Positions 19,967 to 29,500 of a DNA stretch of 64,000 nt are shown in pieces. The notes below the pieces were generated by a model. That model was not told the origin of the DNA and did no database searches. It saw nothing but the letters and a program-made list of their open reading frames with translations. The stretch is taken from positions 62,001 to 126,000 of the forward strand of contig NZ_LZHV01000055.1 of assembly GCF_001667275.1 (NCBI RefSeq). Reading direction: 5' to 3'. A program made the position numbers and the translations under genes. The stretch's first letter is position 1; each line of letters starts with the position of its first letter. Origin of the DNA: Mycobacterium sp. ACS4054 (GTDB lineage Bacteria; Actinomycetota; Actinomycetes; Mycobacteriales; Mycobacteriaceae).

Positions 19967-20085
19967 CCAGAAGCGACGGCGAAAAGCCGCCACTCACCCG
20001 GCACGCCCTTGAGCTGGTGCGTACCGCGGTCCTCGAACTGCAGGCCGGAGCCGATCACCAGGTCGCGAAAAGTTGGGGTCTGCGA
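19963..20085 (-). pseudogene. Remnant: C-terminal end of a class III adenylyl/guanylyl cyclase-type gene
   Basis: The minus strand reads 40 codons that match the end of mycobacterial cyclases: SQT, RDLVIGSGLQFEDRG, HQLKGVPGEWRLFAV and then TAG. It is cut off upstream, in the same frame, by the TGA that ends the neighbouring secreted gene. No cyclase catalytic core remains here. A matching N-terminal remnant lies at 21470-21571, so the two pieces probably come from one disrupted gene. Confidence 0.72.
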
Positions 20086-20091
20086 CGCTCG

Positions 20092-20565
20092 TCAGGCGCC
20101 GCAGTAGCGGCTGGGGCCATACTTGCCGCACCAGATGTCACCTGCGTTCGCATCGCTGAGTTGGGCGTCGTTGTCGGCTAGGTGGAGGACGGTGACCCCG
20201 TCTGGAGACACGACGAGCTCGGCTTTCCACGCGGTCCGCTCGTTGAGGGTGCCGTTCATTCCGTCGCCCCAGACACCGATGCGCTGGTCCAACTTGATCG
20301 CCAGACCTATGCCCTCGCCCTGTGTCCAGCGCATGGTCCACTTCTCGCCGTCGCGGGCGCTGGAGCCGAGCAGGATCGTCCCGGTGCCGTCGGGCGCGAT
20401 CGTCATCATGCTTTCGTGCCTCTGCCACTTTCCGACGTAGTCGCCGCGCGCGGTCTGCATCGGCGTGTTATCCGCCGGATCGGCGATGGCGACCGCGGCA
20501 CTCGCAATGAGGGCGGCCGCCGCTGAAATGAGGGCCACGATAGAGCGGCCAGCAATTTTCGGCAT
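20092..20565 (-). CDS. Small secreted protein of unknown function
   Basis: 157 residues. ATG 20565 is preceded by AGAAGGGA. The first 30 residues form a signal peptide with an Ala-rich core, ending near AVAIADPA. The mature part has Trp- and Gly-rich beta-like segments and a Cys pair near the C-terminus (DIWCGKYGPSRYCGA). Not assigned to a named family with confidence. The frame continues upstream to 20700 but that extension has no ribosome site and would bury the signal peptide. Confidence 0.7.
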   Translation of the reverse strand: MPKIAGRSIVALISAAAALIASAAVAIADPADNTPMQTARGDYVGKWQRHESMMTIAPDGTGTILLGSSARDGEKWTMRWTQGEGIGLAIKLDQRIGVWGDGMNGTLNERTAWKAELVVSPDGVTVLHLADNDAQLSDANAGDIWCGKYGPSRYCGA

Positions 20566-20636
20566 GGTGAATGTCCCTTCTGGGGTATTTGCTCGCACCA
20601 AGAACGCTACGACAGTTCGATCTGCAAGTAACTTGA

Positions 20637-21091
20637 TCAGCCAACCTGGTAGGTCTCCCGTGACACCAGGAAGAAGTGCCCGGTGCTGGAGTCGGTGCAC
20701 CTCATGCCTGCGCTCTCGCTATCGCACGTGATCGTGCCGGCAGTGCGCGATGACCGTAGTTGAGCGTCGGTGAGCCGTCGGGAAATTGGTGATCTGAATG
20801 CCAGACACCAGCGACCGGTGCACTGCCTGCACCGAGGACGAAGATGTTGCCCCGCCCACCCATCTGGTAGTCCGGGGGGCGCGGAATGAACCATGTGTAG
20901 TTCAGGACCTCGCACGAGGCTCCGTGTGTATTCAACGAACAGCCGATGTTCCCCGACGGGGACTGAAAGTCGTAGCTGTCATCTGCATGTGCGGCGCCCG
21001 CCATGCCGATGGTTGCCGCAACGGTCGCCGAGGCGATCGCCGCGAGCTTCGTGATTGTCATCGCCCGTTGGAGACACGCAATCGTGGTCAT
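20637..21091 (-). pseudogene. Secreted protein gene with a frameshift near 20744-20757
   Basis: ATG 21091 follows GGAAAGGA and encodes a signal peptide (AAHA-DD cleavage) and a mature domain beginning FQSPSGNIGC. The first frame runs correctly to about TLNYGH (20750) and then into an unrelated tail ending at 20702. The overlapping frame supplies the missing end: SRTAGTITCDSE, CTDSSTGHFF, VSRETYQVG and a stop at 20637. This is the usual C-terminus of this mycobacterial secreted family. One inserted or deleted base, or a sequencing error, explains it. Four Cys typical of the family are split between the two frames. Confidence 0.78.
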
Positions 21092-21246
21092 GTAGGTGTC
21101 CTTTCCGTATGCACAGCTTTGGGTCTGGGTGCGCCGTGCCAGGAGCGGATGGTTCGGGTGCCCGCCTGTGACGGCCGTTTGTGGAAAGAATCTGGCAGCT
21201 GCCTTGCGTCATCCTTGCGCGGTCCTTGCGCCGCCTCGCCAGTACG

Positions 21247-21469
21247 AGCGGTCGGCGTATCTCGACTGAAGTGTTAGCCAGTCGGCACCAGCATTTGCTG
21301 GGGCGGGCGCTTTCTACAGCTGCCCGACGGCACGCCGATCTGGCGGCTGCCCGACGGACGCACCTACGTCGGCGAGCCCCGGTCTAATCGGCCGTTGAGA
21401 GCTGCGGCGAGCGCACCGGATGCTGCTGCGGCGCAAGCGAACCCGCACGCACCGCACCGCCGGACGACG
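21247..21469 (+). pseudogene. Decayed 3' remnant of a 13E12/HNH gene
   Basis: This stretch parallels the 3' part of the intact HNH gene (about 19570-19850). Shared landmarks are CATTTGCTG, the segment encoding LPDGTPIWRLPDGRTYV, and a later GCTGCGGCGAGCGCACC followed by Arg-rich codons. Several insertions and deletions break the frame and the 5' two-thirds is missing. It runs into the N-terminal cyclase remnant, which lies on the opposite strand. The boundaries are approximate. Confidence 0.75.
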
Positions 21470-21571
21470 CAGGCCGTTCGGGACGAACACGATGTCGCGA
21501 GCACCGGGCGGCGACGCGCGATAGGCGACGCGCAAGTCCCCGTTCATCGCGTAGCGCGTCTCCGAGAACAT
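21470..21571 (-). pseudogene. Remnant: N-terminus of a hydrolase-type cyclase gene
   Basis: From ATG 21571 the minus strand encodes about 34 residues (ETRYAMNGDLRVAYR, RDIVFVPNGL) resembling the N-terminus of mycobacterial cyclases that begin with an alpha/beta-hydrolase domain. After 21470 the frame enters the 13E12 remnant and resemblance ends. Together with 19963-20085 it brackets the accessory patch. Confidence 0.6.
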
Positions 21572-21603
21572 TGCGGAAGTCTAAGCCGGGGAACGTGCCA
21601 CGG

Positions 21604-22296
21604 TCAGACGGATTTGGTGACGCCGACGTAGGAGAGCACCACGTCGGATTCGTCCGTCTGCTGAGTCAGGGTGGCGTAGGACCGGATGAACGACTGACCC
21701 ACGCAGCCATCGATTTTGACGTGGAAGCCGGTGATGATGACCCGGGGATGTGGGCCCTTGAATTCCTTCCTGGTTACCGGCACGACGAGGATCACGCCGG
21801 GTTTGAGGCCGACGGTGATCACCCCGTTGAACGGCGTGGTCACCAGCGGGATGAGACCCCCGGCCAACGGGAAGCCGATGCCCGGGTTGATGCCGGCGCT
21901 GCCCGCCATGGTGACGCCGTTGGACGTGCTCATGTCGATCCCGCAGCCGATCTCGTAACCCACCTCGAGGACGCCGGCGGGATTTTCGAGCCCTTCCAGC
22001 GAAGCGGCGAATGTTCCGCGGGACAGATATTCGCGAGAGGAGACCGCGGTCGTCAGCGGCGCTATCGGAGTCTGCGACTCATCCTTCGCCCCGAGGGCCA
22101 AGACCCAGCCCTCGGGCGTCGTGAAGGTCACCGGGTCGGACGAGGGAATCCGCCCTTCATCGGATGTCGTGGCGGAGGTGGCGGCGGCGTCTTCGGCGTC
22201 GGGGTCGGCCAGCGTCCGCGGCGCCATGATCGCCGACATGACGACGCACAGCGCGAGGATCGCGGCGCGACGAACGACCACGGCTACCGGCCACAC
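21604..22296 (-). CDS. MspA-family porin-like secreted protein
   Basis: 230 residues with a hydrophobic signal sequence (about 8-30, ending LADPD) and a beta-rich mature part. Features resembling MspA-family proteins are SREYLSRGTFAASL, VLEVGYEIGCGIDM, the Gly-rich central strands and the IRSYATLT end. MspA forms octameric outer-membrane channels in fast-growing mycobacteria; slow growers carry divergent relatives of unclear pore activity. Two Cys (GCG and DGCVG) may form a disulfide. The start is uncertain: GTG 22296 or GTG 22281, neither with a strong ribosome site. Confidence 0.65.
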   Translation of the reverse strand: MWPVAVVVRRAAILALCVVMSAIMAPRTLADPDAEDAAATSATTSDEGRIPSSDPVTFTTPEGWVLALGAKDESQTPIAPLTTAVSSREYLSRGTFAASLEGLENPAGVLEVGYEIGCGIDMSTSNGVTMAGSAGINPGIGFPLAGGLIPLVTTPFNGVITVGLKPGVILVVPVTRKEFKGPHPRVIITGFHVKIDGCVGQSFIRSYATLTQQTDESDVVLSYVGVTKSV

Positions 22297-22463
22297 GTCG
22301 ACACCGTAGGTACGGCCGGACCACGGTCGCGAAATTTGCTGGCCGTCTCACCGAAGTCGTTGTGTGTTCGTGACCGTTATGGGACCGGAAATCCCGCATC
22401 CACCCTGTTCGCCGCGCCGGTAGAATCGTCAGTTTGAAGCCAGGGGACGACAGGAGTGCGGCG

Positions 22464-22712
22464 ATGAAAACTCAGGCCTGCGCCCGGGGACTGCTGCTGG
22501 CCGCGGCGGTGGGCGTGATGACGCTGATCGGCAACGCCGGCGTCGCGCGCGCGGATTCGGATGTCTTCGGGGCGCCGGGGCCGTCACTCCTCGACCAACT
22601 GGTGACCTCGACCCCCGCGCTGACGGTCGATCCGTCCGACGAAGCCAAGCCCTCGAAGGGGTCGAACGCCGTCGGCATGTATTGCGAGAATCGATTCGCG
22701 CACTGCCACTAG
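22464..22712 (+). CDS. Small secreted protein (82 aa)
   Basis: ATG 22464 has AGGAG 7 bases upstream. It encodes a signal peptide (Arg then a hydrophobic run, ending GVARADSD) and a mature peptide of about 50 residues ending in two Cys separated by seven residues (YCENRFAHCH). No family recognised. It is followed by the lipase/synthetase fusion on the same strand after about 90 bases. Confidence 0.7.
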   Translation: MKTQACARGLLLAAAVGVMTLIGNAGVARADSDVFGAPGPSLLDQLVTSTPALTVDPSDEAKPSKGSNAVGMYCENRFAHCH

Positions 22713-22803
22713 ACCCCGCGCCCGGGCAAATCGCCTGGCCAGGCCCACCATGGTCGCCGGTGTGCCATGATGTCGGAGCTGTCAAGACATAGGGGAGCGG
22801 GCC

Positions 22804-25791
22804 GTGGATCTCAACTTGTCGATCGTTACGCGACCGGTCGAGCGCCTGATCGCTACGGCGCAGAACGGGCTGGAGGTCGTCCGGCTGGGCGGCTTGGAAA
22901 CAGGTACCGTCCCGTCGCCGTCGCAGATCGTCGAGAGCGTACCGATGTACAAGCTCCGACGTTACTTCCCGCCGGACAGCCGGCCGGACAAACCGCCGGT
23001 GGGCCCGCCGGTGCTGATGGTGCACCCGATGATGATGTCGGCGGACATGTGGGACGTCACCCGCGAGGACGGCGCGGTCGGCATCCTGCACGCCAACGGG
23101 CTCGATCCGTGGGTGATCGACTTCGGCGAACCCGACAAGGTCGAGGGCGGCATGCGCCGCACCCTGGCCGACCACATCGTCGCGCTCAGTCAGGCCATCG
23201 ACACGGTCAAGGAGACCACCGGCAGCGACATCCACCTGGTCGGGTACTCGCAGGGCGGCATGTGGTGCTACCAGGTCGCCGCCTACCGGCGGTCGAAGAG
23301 CCTGGCCAGCATCGTCACCTTCGGGTCGCCGGTGGACACCCTGGCCGCCCTGCCCATGGGCATCCCGGCGAACTTCGCCGCGCCCGCCGCCAACTTCATG
23401 GCCGACCACGTGTTCAGCCGGCTGGCCATCCCCAGCTGGATGGCGCGCACCGGCTTCCAGATGCTGGACCCGCTCAAGACCGCCAAGGCCCGGGTGGACT
23501 TCGTGCGCCAGCTGCACGACCGCGAGGCGCTGCTCCCGCGCGAGCAGCAGCGCCGGTTCCTCGAACGCGAGGGATGGATCGCGTGGTCCGGCCCGGCGAT
23601 CTCCGAACTGCTCAAGCAGTTCATCGCCCACAACCGGATGATGACCGGCGGCTTCGCCGTCAACGGCCAGATGGTCACGCTCACCGACATCACGTGTCCG
23701 GTGCTGGCCTTCGTCGGCGAGGTGGATGACATTGGCCAGCCCGCTTCGGTGCGCGGCATCCGGCGGGCCGCACCCGACGCCGAAGTGTACGAAAGGACCA
23801 TCCGCACAGGCCATTTCGGTCTGGTCGTGGGATCCAAGGCGGCGCAACAGAGTTGGCCCACCGTCGCCGACTGGGTGAAGTGGCTGTCCACCGGCGGCGA
23901 CAAACCGGACAGCATCGACCTGATGGCCGACCAGCCCGAGGAGCACACCGACAGCGGTGTCGCGTTGAGTTCCCGGCTGGTGCACGGCGTCGGCGAGGTG
24001 TCCGAAGCGGCGCTGGGGCTGGTGCGCGGGGCGGCCAACACGGTGGTCGCGGCCAACAAGTCCGTGCGCACCCTGGCCGTCGAAACAGCCCGCACGCTGC
24101 CGCGCCTGGTGCGGCTGGGACAGATCAACGACCACACGCGAATCTCGTTGGGCCGCATCATCGAAGAGCAGGCGCACGAGGCCCCGCAGGGCGAGTTCCT
24201 GCTGTTCGACGGCCGCGTGCACACCTACGAGGCCGTGAACCGGCGGATCAACAACGTCGTGCGCGGCCTAATCGATGTCGGTGTGCGCCAAGGGGATCGG
24301 GTGGGCGTGCTGATGGAGACGCGGCCCAGCGCGCTGGTCGCCATCGCCGCGCTGTCGCGGCTGGGCGCGATCGCGGTGGTGATGCGGCCGGACGCCGACC
24401 TGGCCGCGTCGGTCCGGCTCGGCGGAGTGACGGAGCTGCTGACCGACCCGCCCAACCTGGAGGCGGTGCTGGCGGCGGACCGCCAGGGGCTGCGGCAGGT
24501 GCTGGTGCTGGGCGGCGGCGAGGCGCGGGATCTGCACCTGCCCGACGACAGCGACGTCATCGACATGGAGCAGATCGACCCCGACGCGGTTGAGCTCCCC
24601 GGGTGGTACCGGCCCAACCCCGGCCTGGCGCGTGACCTGGCCTTCATCGCCTTCAGCGCGGCCGGGGGCGAGCTGGTGGCCAAGCAGATCACCAACTACC
24701 GGTGGGCGGTGTCCGCCTTCGGGACCGCCTCCACGGCGGCCCTCGACCGCCGCGACACGTTGTACTGCCTGACGCCGCTGCACCACGAGTCGGCGCTGCT
24801 GGTCAGCCTGGGTGGCGCGGTGGTCGGCGGCACCCGCATCGCGCTGTCCCGCGGCCTGGACCGCGACCGCTTCGTGCAGGAGGTGCGCCAGTACGGCGTG
24901 ACGGTGGTGTCCTACACCTGGGCCATGCTCCGCGAGATCGTGGATGATCCGGCGTTCGTGCTGCACGGCAACCATCCGGTGCGGCTGTTCATCGGCTCCG
25001 GCATGCCGACGGGGCTGTGGGGACGGGTCGTCGACGCGTTCGCGCCGGCCCACGTCGTCGAGTTCTTCGCCACCACCGACGGGCAGGCCGTGTTGGCCAA
25101 TGTGTCCGGCGCCAAGGCGGGCAGCAAGGGCCGTCCGCTGCCCGGCGTCGGGCGCATCGAGCTGGGCGCCTACGACGCCAAGCACGACCTGATCCTGGAG
25201 AACGACCGCGGCTTCGTCGAGATCGCCGAGCCGAAGCAGGTCGGGGTGCTGCTCGCCGCGTCCAACGGCCCGATCGATCCGGCGGCGTCGGTCAAGCGCG
25301 GCGTGTTCGCGGCCGGCGACACCTGGATCTCGACCGAGTACCTGTTCTACCGGGACGACGACGGCGACTACTGGTGGGCGGGCCGGCGCGGCTCGGTGGT
25401 GCACACCGCCCGCGGCCTGGTGTATCCCGAGTCCGTCACCGACGTGCTGGGCTGCGTCAACGGTGTCGACCTCGCGGTGACCTACAACGTGCCGGTGGGC
25501 GACCGGGAGGTGGCGGTCTCGGCGGTCACGCTGCTTCCCGGGGCCAGCATCACCGCGGCCGACCTGACGGACGCCGTGGCGAAGATCCCCGTCGGCGTGG
25601 GCCCGGACATCGTCCAGGTATGCCCGGAGATGTCGTTGAGCGCGACCTACCGTCCGACCGTCAGCGCCCTGCGTGCCGCGGGGATTCCCAAACCGGGCCG
25701 CCACGTTTGGTATTTCGACGCCGAAGGCAACTTCTTCCGCAAGCTGACCCCGGGCGTGCGGGCGGCGCTGAGCGGGCGTGCCGATGGTTGA
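22804..25791 (+). CDS. Bifunctional lipase/acyl-CoA synthetase-like fusion (Rv1683 type)
   Basis: 995 residues. Residues 1-370 are an alpha/beta hydrolase resembling PHA synthases, but the nucleophile motif is GYSQGG (Ser) rather than the Cys of true synthases. The Asp (EVDD) and His (TGHFG) follow. Residues about 440-990 are an AMP-binding acyl-CoA synthetase-like domain with a recognisable late GDTW...DGDYWWAGR block. The usual P-loop TSGTTGxPK is replaced by FSAAGGELVAK, so ligase activity may be altered. GTG 22804 follows AGGGGAG. Length and neighbours match Rv1683 (999 aa), described as a bifunctional lipase/acyl-CoA synthase linked to triacylglycerol turnover. The 3' end overlaps the next gene by 8 bases. 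Confidence 0.92.
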   Translation: MDLNLSIVTRPVERLIATAQNGLEVVRLGGLETGTVPSPSQIVESVPMYKLRRYFPPDSRPDKPPVGPPVLMVHPMMMSADMWDVTREDGAVGILHANGLDPWVIDFGEPDKVEGGMRRTLADHIVALSQAIDTVKETTGSDIHLVGYSQGGMWCYQVAAYRRSKSLASIVTFGSPVDTLAALPMGIPANFAAPAANFMADHVFSRLAIPSWMARTGFQMLDPLKTAKARVDFVRQLHDREALLPREQQRRFLEREGWIAWSGPAISELLKQFIAHNRMMTGGFAVNGQMVTLTDITCPVLAFVGEVDDIGQPASVRGIRRAAPDAEVYERTIRTGHFGLVVGSKAAQQSWPTVADWVKWLSTGGDKPDSIDLMADQPEEHTDSGVALSSRLVHGVGEVSEAALGLVRGAANTVVAANKSVRTLAVETARTLPRLVRLGQINDHTRISLGRIIEEQAHEAPQGEFLLFDGRVHTYEAVNRRINNVVRGLIDVGVRQGDRVGVLMETRPSALVAIAALSRLGAIAVVMRPDADLAASVRLGGVTELLTDPPNLEAVLAADRQGLRQVLVLGGGEARDLHLPDDSDVIDMEQIDPDAVELPGWYRPNPGLARDLAFIAFSAAGGELVAKQITNYRWAVSAFGTASTAALDRRDTLYCLTPLHHESALLVSLGGAVVGGTRIALSRGLDRDRFVQEVRQYGVTVVSYTWAMLREIVDDPAFVLHGNHPVRLFIGSGMPTGLWGRVVDAFAPAHVVEFFATTDGQAVLANVSGAKAGSKGRPLPGVGRIELGAYDAKHDLILENDRGFVEIAEPKQVGVLLAASNGPIDPAASVKRGVFAAGDTWISTEYLFYRDDDGDYWWAGRRGSVVHTARGLVYPESVTDVLGCVNGVDLAVTYNVPVGDREVAVSAVTLLPGASITAADLTDAVAKIPVGVGPDIVQVCPEMSLSATYRPTVSALRAAGIPKPGRHVWYFDAEGNFFRKLTPGVRAALSGRADG

Positions 25792-26008
25792 CGATTCGCT
25801 GCTGAGCATCCTGGTGTGCCCGGCCGACCGCGGACCCCTGCTGTTCGTGGACTCACCCGACGGGGAGTTGCTGTACAACCCGCGGCTGCGGCGCGCCTAC
25901 CGCATCGAGGACGGAATCCCGGTGCTGCTGATCGACGAGGCCCGCGACGTCGACGACGACGAGCACGCGCGGCTCATGGCACGAGGCCGTCCGGCAGATC
26001 ACCGGTGA
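25784..26008 (+). CDS. Trm112-like small protein (Rv1684 type)
   Basis: 74 residues with the Trm112 pattern: LLSILVCPADRGPL at the N-terminus, then YNPRLRRAYRIEDGIPVLL. Only one Cys is present in the CPxDRG loop, so it probably does not bind zinc. Relatives are small partner proteins of methyltransferases, and its partner here is unknown. ATG 25784 lies inside the end of the upstream fusion gene (8-base overlap). The 3' end overlaps the convergent TetR gene by 35 bases. Confidence 0.85.
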   Translation: MVDDSLLSILVCPADRGPLLFVDSPDGELLYNPRLRRAYRIEDGIPVLLIDEARDVDDDEHARLMARGRPADHR

Positions 26009-26600
26009 GGTAGCGCTGCAGGTTCGGCGCGATGGTCCGCGCGACCTGTTCGGCCGGCAGCGACGCGAACGGCTCGAACTGCAGGATGTAGCGCGCCAGC
26101 ACCACGCCGACCAGCTGCGACGCGACGAACTGGACGCGGATGATTCCGCTTCCGGGCGGATCGTCAACGCGCGAACCGACTTCCACCGCGATCACGTCCT
26201 CGATGAACGTGCGGAACAGGTTGACCTCCGTGCCGGCCAGGACCGACCGCAGCGTGGCGACGAAGGCCGTGCCGATCTCGGAGTCCCACAGCGGCAACAG
26301 CATCGACGGCAGTCGGTAGCCGATTTCCTCGATCGGCATCTCGCGCAGCGGGCCGATGATGTCCATCGGATCGATCGGGATGTGCACGGCCGCGGCGAAC
26401 AGCTTCTCCTTGGTGCCGAAGTAATGGTGCACCAGCGCCGAATCGACGCCGGCCGCCGCCGCCACCGCGCGGATCGAGGTGTTGCCAATCCCATTGGTGG
26501 CGAATAGGTCTCGCGCGCAGGACAGGATCCGTTCGCGGGTGTCGGAGCTGCCGGCCGGCCGCCCGGGCCGCCGGCGCCCGGTCTTGGTGGAACCAGCCAC
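25974..26600 (-). CDS. TetR-family repressor (Rv1685c type)
   Basis: 208 residues. The N-terminal helix-turn-helix is typical (TRERILSCARDLFATNG, then TSIRAVAAAAGVDSALVHHYFGTKEKL), with a helical ligand-binding C-terminus. The GTG start at 26600 shares a base with the stop of the permease gene. It is the third gene of the ABC exporter operon, so it probably represses that operon through the tandem operators at 28084-28115. The inducer is unknown. Confidence 0.92.
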   Translation of the reverse strand: MAGSTKTGRRRPGRPAGSSDTRERILSCARDLFATNGIGNTSIRAVAAAAGVDSALVHHYFGTKEKLFAAAVHIPIDPMDIIGPLREMPIEEIGYRLPSMLLPLWDSEIGTAFVATLRSVLAGTEVNLFRTFIEDVIAVEVGSRVDDPPGSGIIRVQFVASQLVGVVLARYILQFEPFASLPAEQVARTIAPNLQRYLTGDLPDGLVP

Positions 26601-27418
26601 TAGCTGGTCCGCCGCCGCAGCGTCGCGGCCGCCAAACACAGCGCCGCCAGCGCGAACCCCAGCACGACGACGATGTCGCGCACCGCGACGAAGGTCAGCT
26701 GCGGGTGCGCGCCCACCTGCTGCAGCGCCTCGAGCGCGTAGCTGGCCGGCATCACGTTGCTGACCCACTGCAGCCAGTGCGGCATCACCGCCCGGGGCAC
26801 GATGATGCCGGCCAGCAACAGCTGCGGCACCATCACCAGCGGGATGAACTGCACGGCCTGAAACTCGGTGCGGGCGAACGCGCTACACAACAGGCCCAGG
26901 CCCACGCCGAGGACGGCGTTGACGATCGCGATCGCGAACACCCACGCCGGGCTGCCGGCGGTGTCGAAGCCGAGCAACCAGAACGACACGATGCACGCCA
27001 GAATCGCTTGGGCCGCAGCGGCCGTCGAGAAGGCCGTGCCGTAGGCCATCAGCAGGTCGAACCGGCGCAGGGGAGTGGTCAGGATGCGCTCGAGCGTCCC
27101 GGAGGCGCGTTCGCGCTGCATGGTGATCGCCGTGATGATGAACATCACGAACAGCGGGAAGAGGCCCAGCAGGATCAGGCAGGCGTTGTTGAACGGGGCC
27201 GGGGTGCCGGGCCGGTGCGGTGCGTTCTGAAACATGAAGTACATCAACGTGATCACCAGCACCGGCACGAACAGGATCATCGCGACGCTGCGGTGGTCGG
27301 CCGCCAGCTGGCGCAGGATCCGCGTCGTGGTCGCGGTGTAGCCCTTGAGCCCTATCCGGCTTGGCGCATGGTGTTGCGCCTGATGATGGACAGAAACGCG
27401 TCCTCCAGTGACGTGCAT
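26600..27418 (-). CDS. ABC-2 type permease (Rv1686c type)
   Basis: 272 residues with six predicted membrane segments. The conserved permease loop is MQRERASGTLERILTTPL and a late segment reads PQLLLAGIIVPR. ATG 27418 is chosen: it has GAGAGGA 7 bases upstream and keeps the cytoplasmic lead-in (TATTTRILRQLAADHRS) usual in this family, although it overlaps the ATPase by 67 bases. The M. tuberculosis annotation corresponds to ATG 27280 (226 aa). Works with the adjacent ATPase as an exporter; the substrate is unknown. Confidence 0.88.
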   Translation of the reverse strand: MHVTGGRVSVHHQAQHHAPSRIGLKGYTATTTRILRQLAADHRSVAMILFVPVLVITLMYFMFQNAPHRPGTPAPFNNACLILLGLFPLFVMFIITAITMQRERASGTLERILTTPLRRFDLLMAYGTAFSTAAAAQAILACIVSFWLLGFDTAGSPAWVFAIAIVNAVLGVGLGLLCSAFARTEFQAVQFIPLVMVPQLLLAGIIVPRAVMPHWLQWVSNVMPASYALEALQQVGAHPQLTFVAVRDIVVVLGFALAALCLAAATLRRRTS

Positions 27419-28107
27419 CCGGTGTCCTCTCGTAGTTGGGCCGGGGTGGTGTGCGCGAGCAGGTGGCCGTCGCGCATCAACAGCAGGTCGCCGCAATGGT
27501 CGGCCTCGTCCATGACGTGGCTGGACACCAGCAGCGTGGTTCCGCCGCGGGCCAGCTCGGTGAACTGCTCCCAGAGGTCGGCGCGCAGGACCGGGTCCAG
27601 GCCGACGGTGGGTTCGTCGAGCACGAGCAGCTCGGGCCGGCAGACCAGCGCGCACGCCAGCGACACCCGGGTGCGCTGGCCGCCGGAAAGGTTGCCGCAG
27701 TAGGCGCTTCGGTGGTCGGCCAGCCCGACGCGCTCGATCGCGGCGTCCGCGGCGTGGCGGTCGAAACCGTAGAGCGAGGCGAAGTAGCGGACGTTGTCGA
27801 CGATCCGCAGGTCGTTGTAGATGGTGGGGTCCTGGGGCAGGTAGCCGACGCGGCGGTGCAGCGGCGCCGACCCGGCCGGGTGCCCGAGCACCGTGACGGT
27901 GCCCGAGGTCACGATCTGGGTGCCGACGATGCAGCGCATCAGGGTGGTCTTGCCGCAGCCCGACGGGCCGAGCAGGCCGGTGATGCTGCCGCGCCCGATC
28001 TGCACCGAGAAGTCGTGCAGGGCGGGCCGCTTACCGCGGATCACGCGCAGGTGATCGATGCGGACGGCCTGGTCGCCGATTAATTCATCACGCGATGAAG
28101 TCATCAT
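27352..28107 (-). CDS. ABC transporter ATP-binding protein (Rv1687c type)
   Basis: 251 residues. Walker A is GPSGCGKTT, the Q-loop YLPQDP, the signature LSGGQRTRVS, Walker B LLVLDEP and the H-loop SSHVMDEAD. This is the drug- and lipid-exporter type that pairs with ABC-2 permeases. Two adjacent ATG codons (28107, 28104) lie inside the right-hand operator; GGAGGA is 13-16 bases upstream, a wide spacing. First gene of the ATPase-permease-TetR operon. Confidence 0.93.
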   Translation of the reverse strand: MMTSSRDELIGDQAVRIDHLRVIRGKRPALHDFSVQIGRGSITGLLGPSGCGKTTLMRCIVGTQIVTSGTVTVLGHPAGSAPLHRRVGYLPQDPTIYNDLRIVDNVRYFASLYGFDRHAADAAIERVGLADHRSAYCGNLSGGQRTRVSLACALVCRPELLVLDEPTVGLDPVLRADLWEQFTELARGGTTLLVSSHVMDEADHCGDLLLMRDGHLLAHTTPAQLREDTGCTSLEDAFLSIIRRNTMRQAG

Positions 28108-28115
28108 GTGATGAA
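28084..28115 (-). promoter_or_regulatory. Tandem palindromic operators at the ABC exporter start
   Basis: Two similar 15-base sites lie 16 bases apart: TCATCACGCGATGAA (28085-28099) and TCATCATGTGATGAA (28101-28115). Each contains an inverted repeat (TTCATC...GATGAA, TCATCA..TGATGA). They cover the ATPase start codons. The best candidate regulator is the TetR protein encoded in the same operon, giving negative autoregulation. Repeat structure is seen; the regulator is inferred. Confidence 0.72.
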
Positions 28116-28138
28116 TATCGTCCTCCGGGGAGGCGTTG

Positions 28139-29419
<1,281 letters not shown>

Positions 29420-29467
29420 GGCGTCGGCTCCTTCTCGGGGCCTGGGGGTCCCCGCGACACCGGGATA

Positions 29468-29494
29468 TTGCCATGGCGGCGGTGCCGGTAGGTT
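29468..29494 (+). promoter_or_regulatory. Promoter of mpg, probably leaderless
   Basis: TAGGTT (29489-29494) ends 6 bases before the GTG start of mpg. A possible -35 TTGCCA lies at 29468-29473 with a short 15-base spacer. Confidence 0.45.
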
Positions 29495-29500
29495 CGGTGG

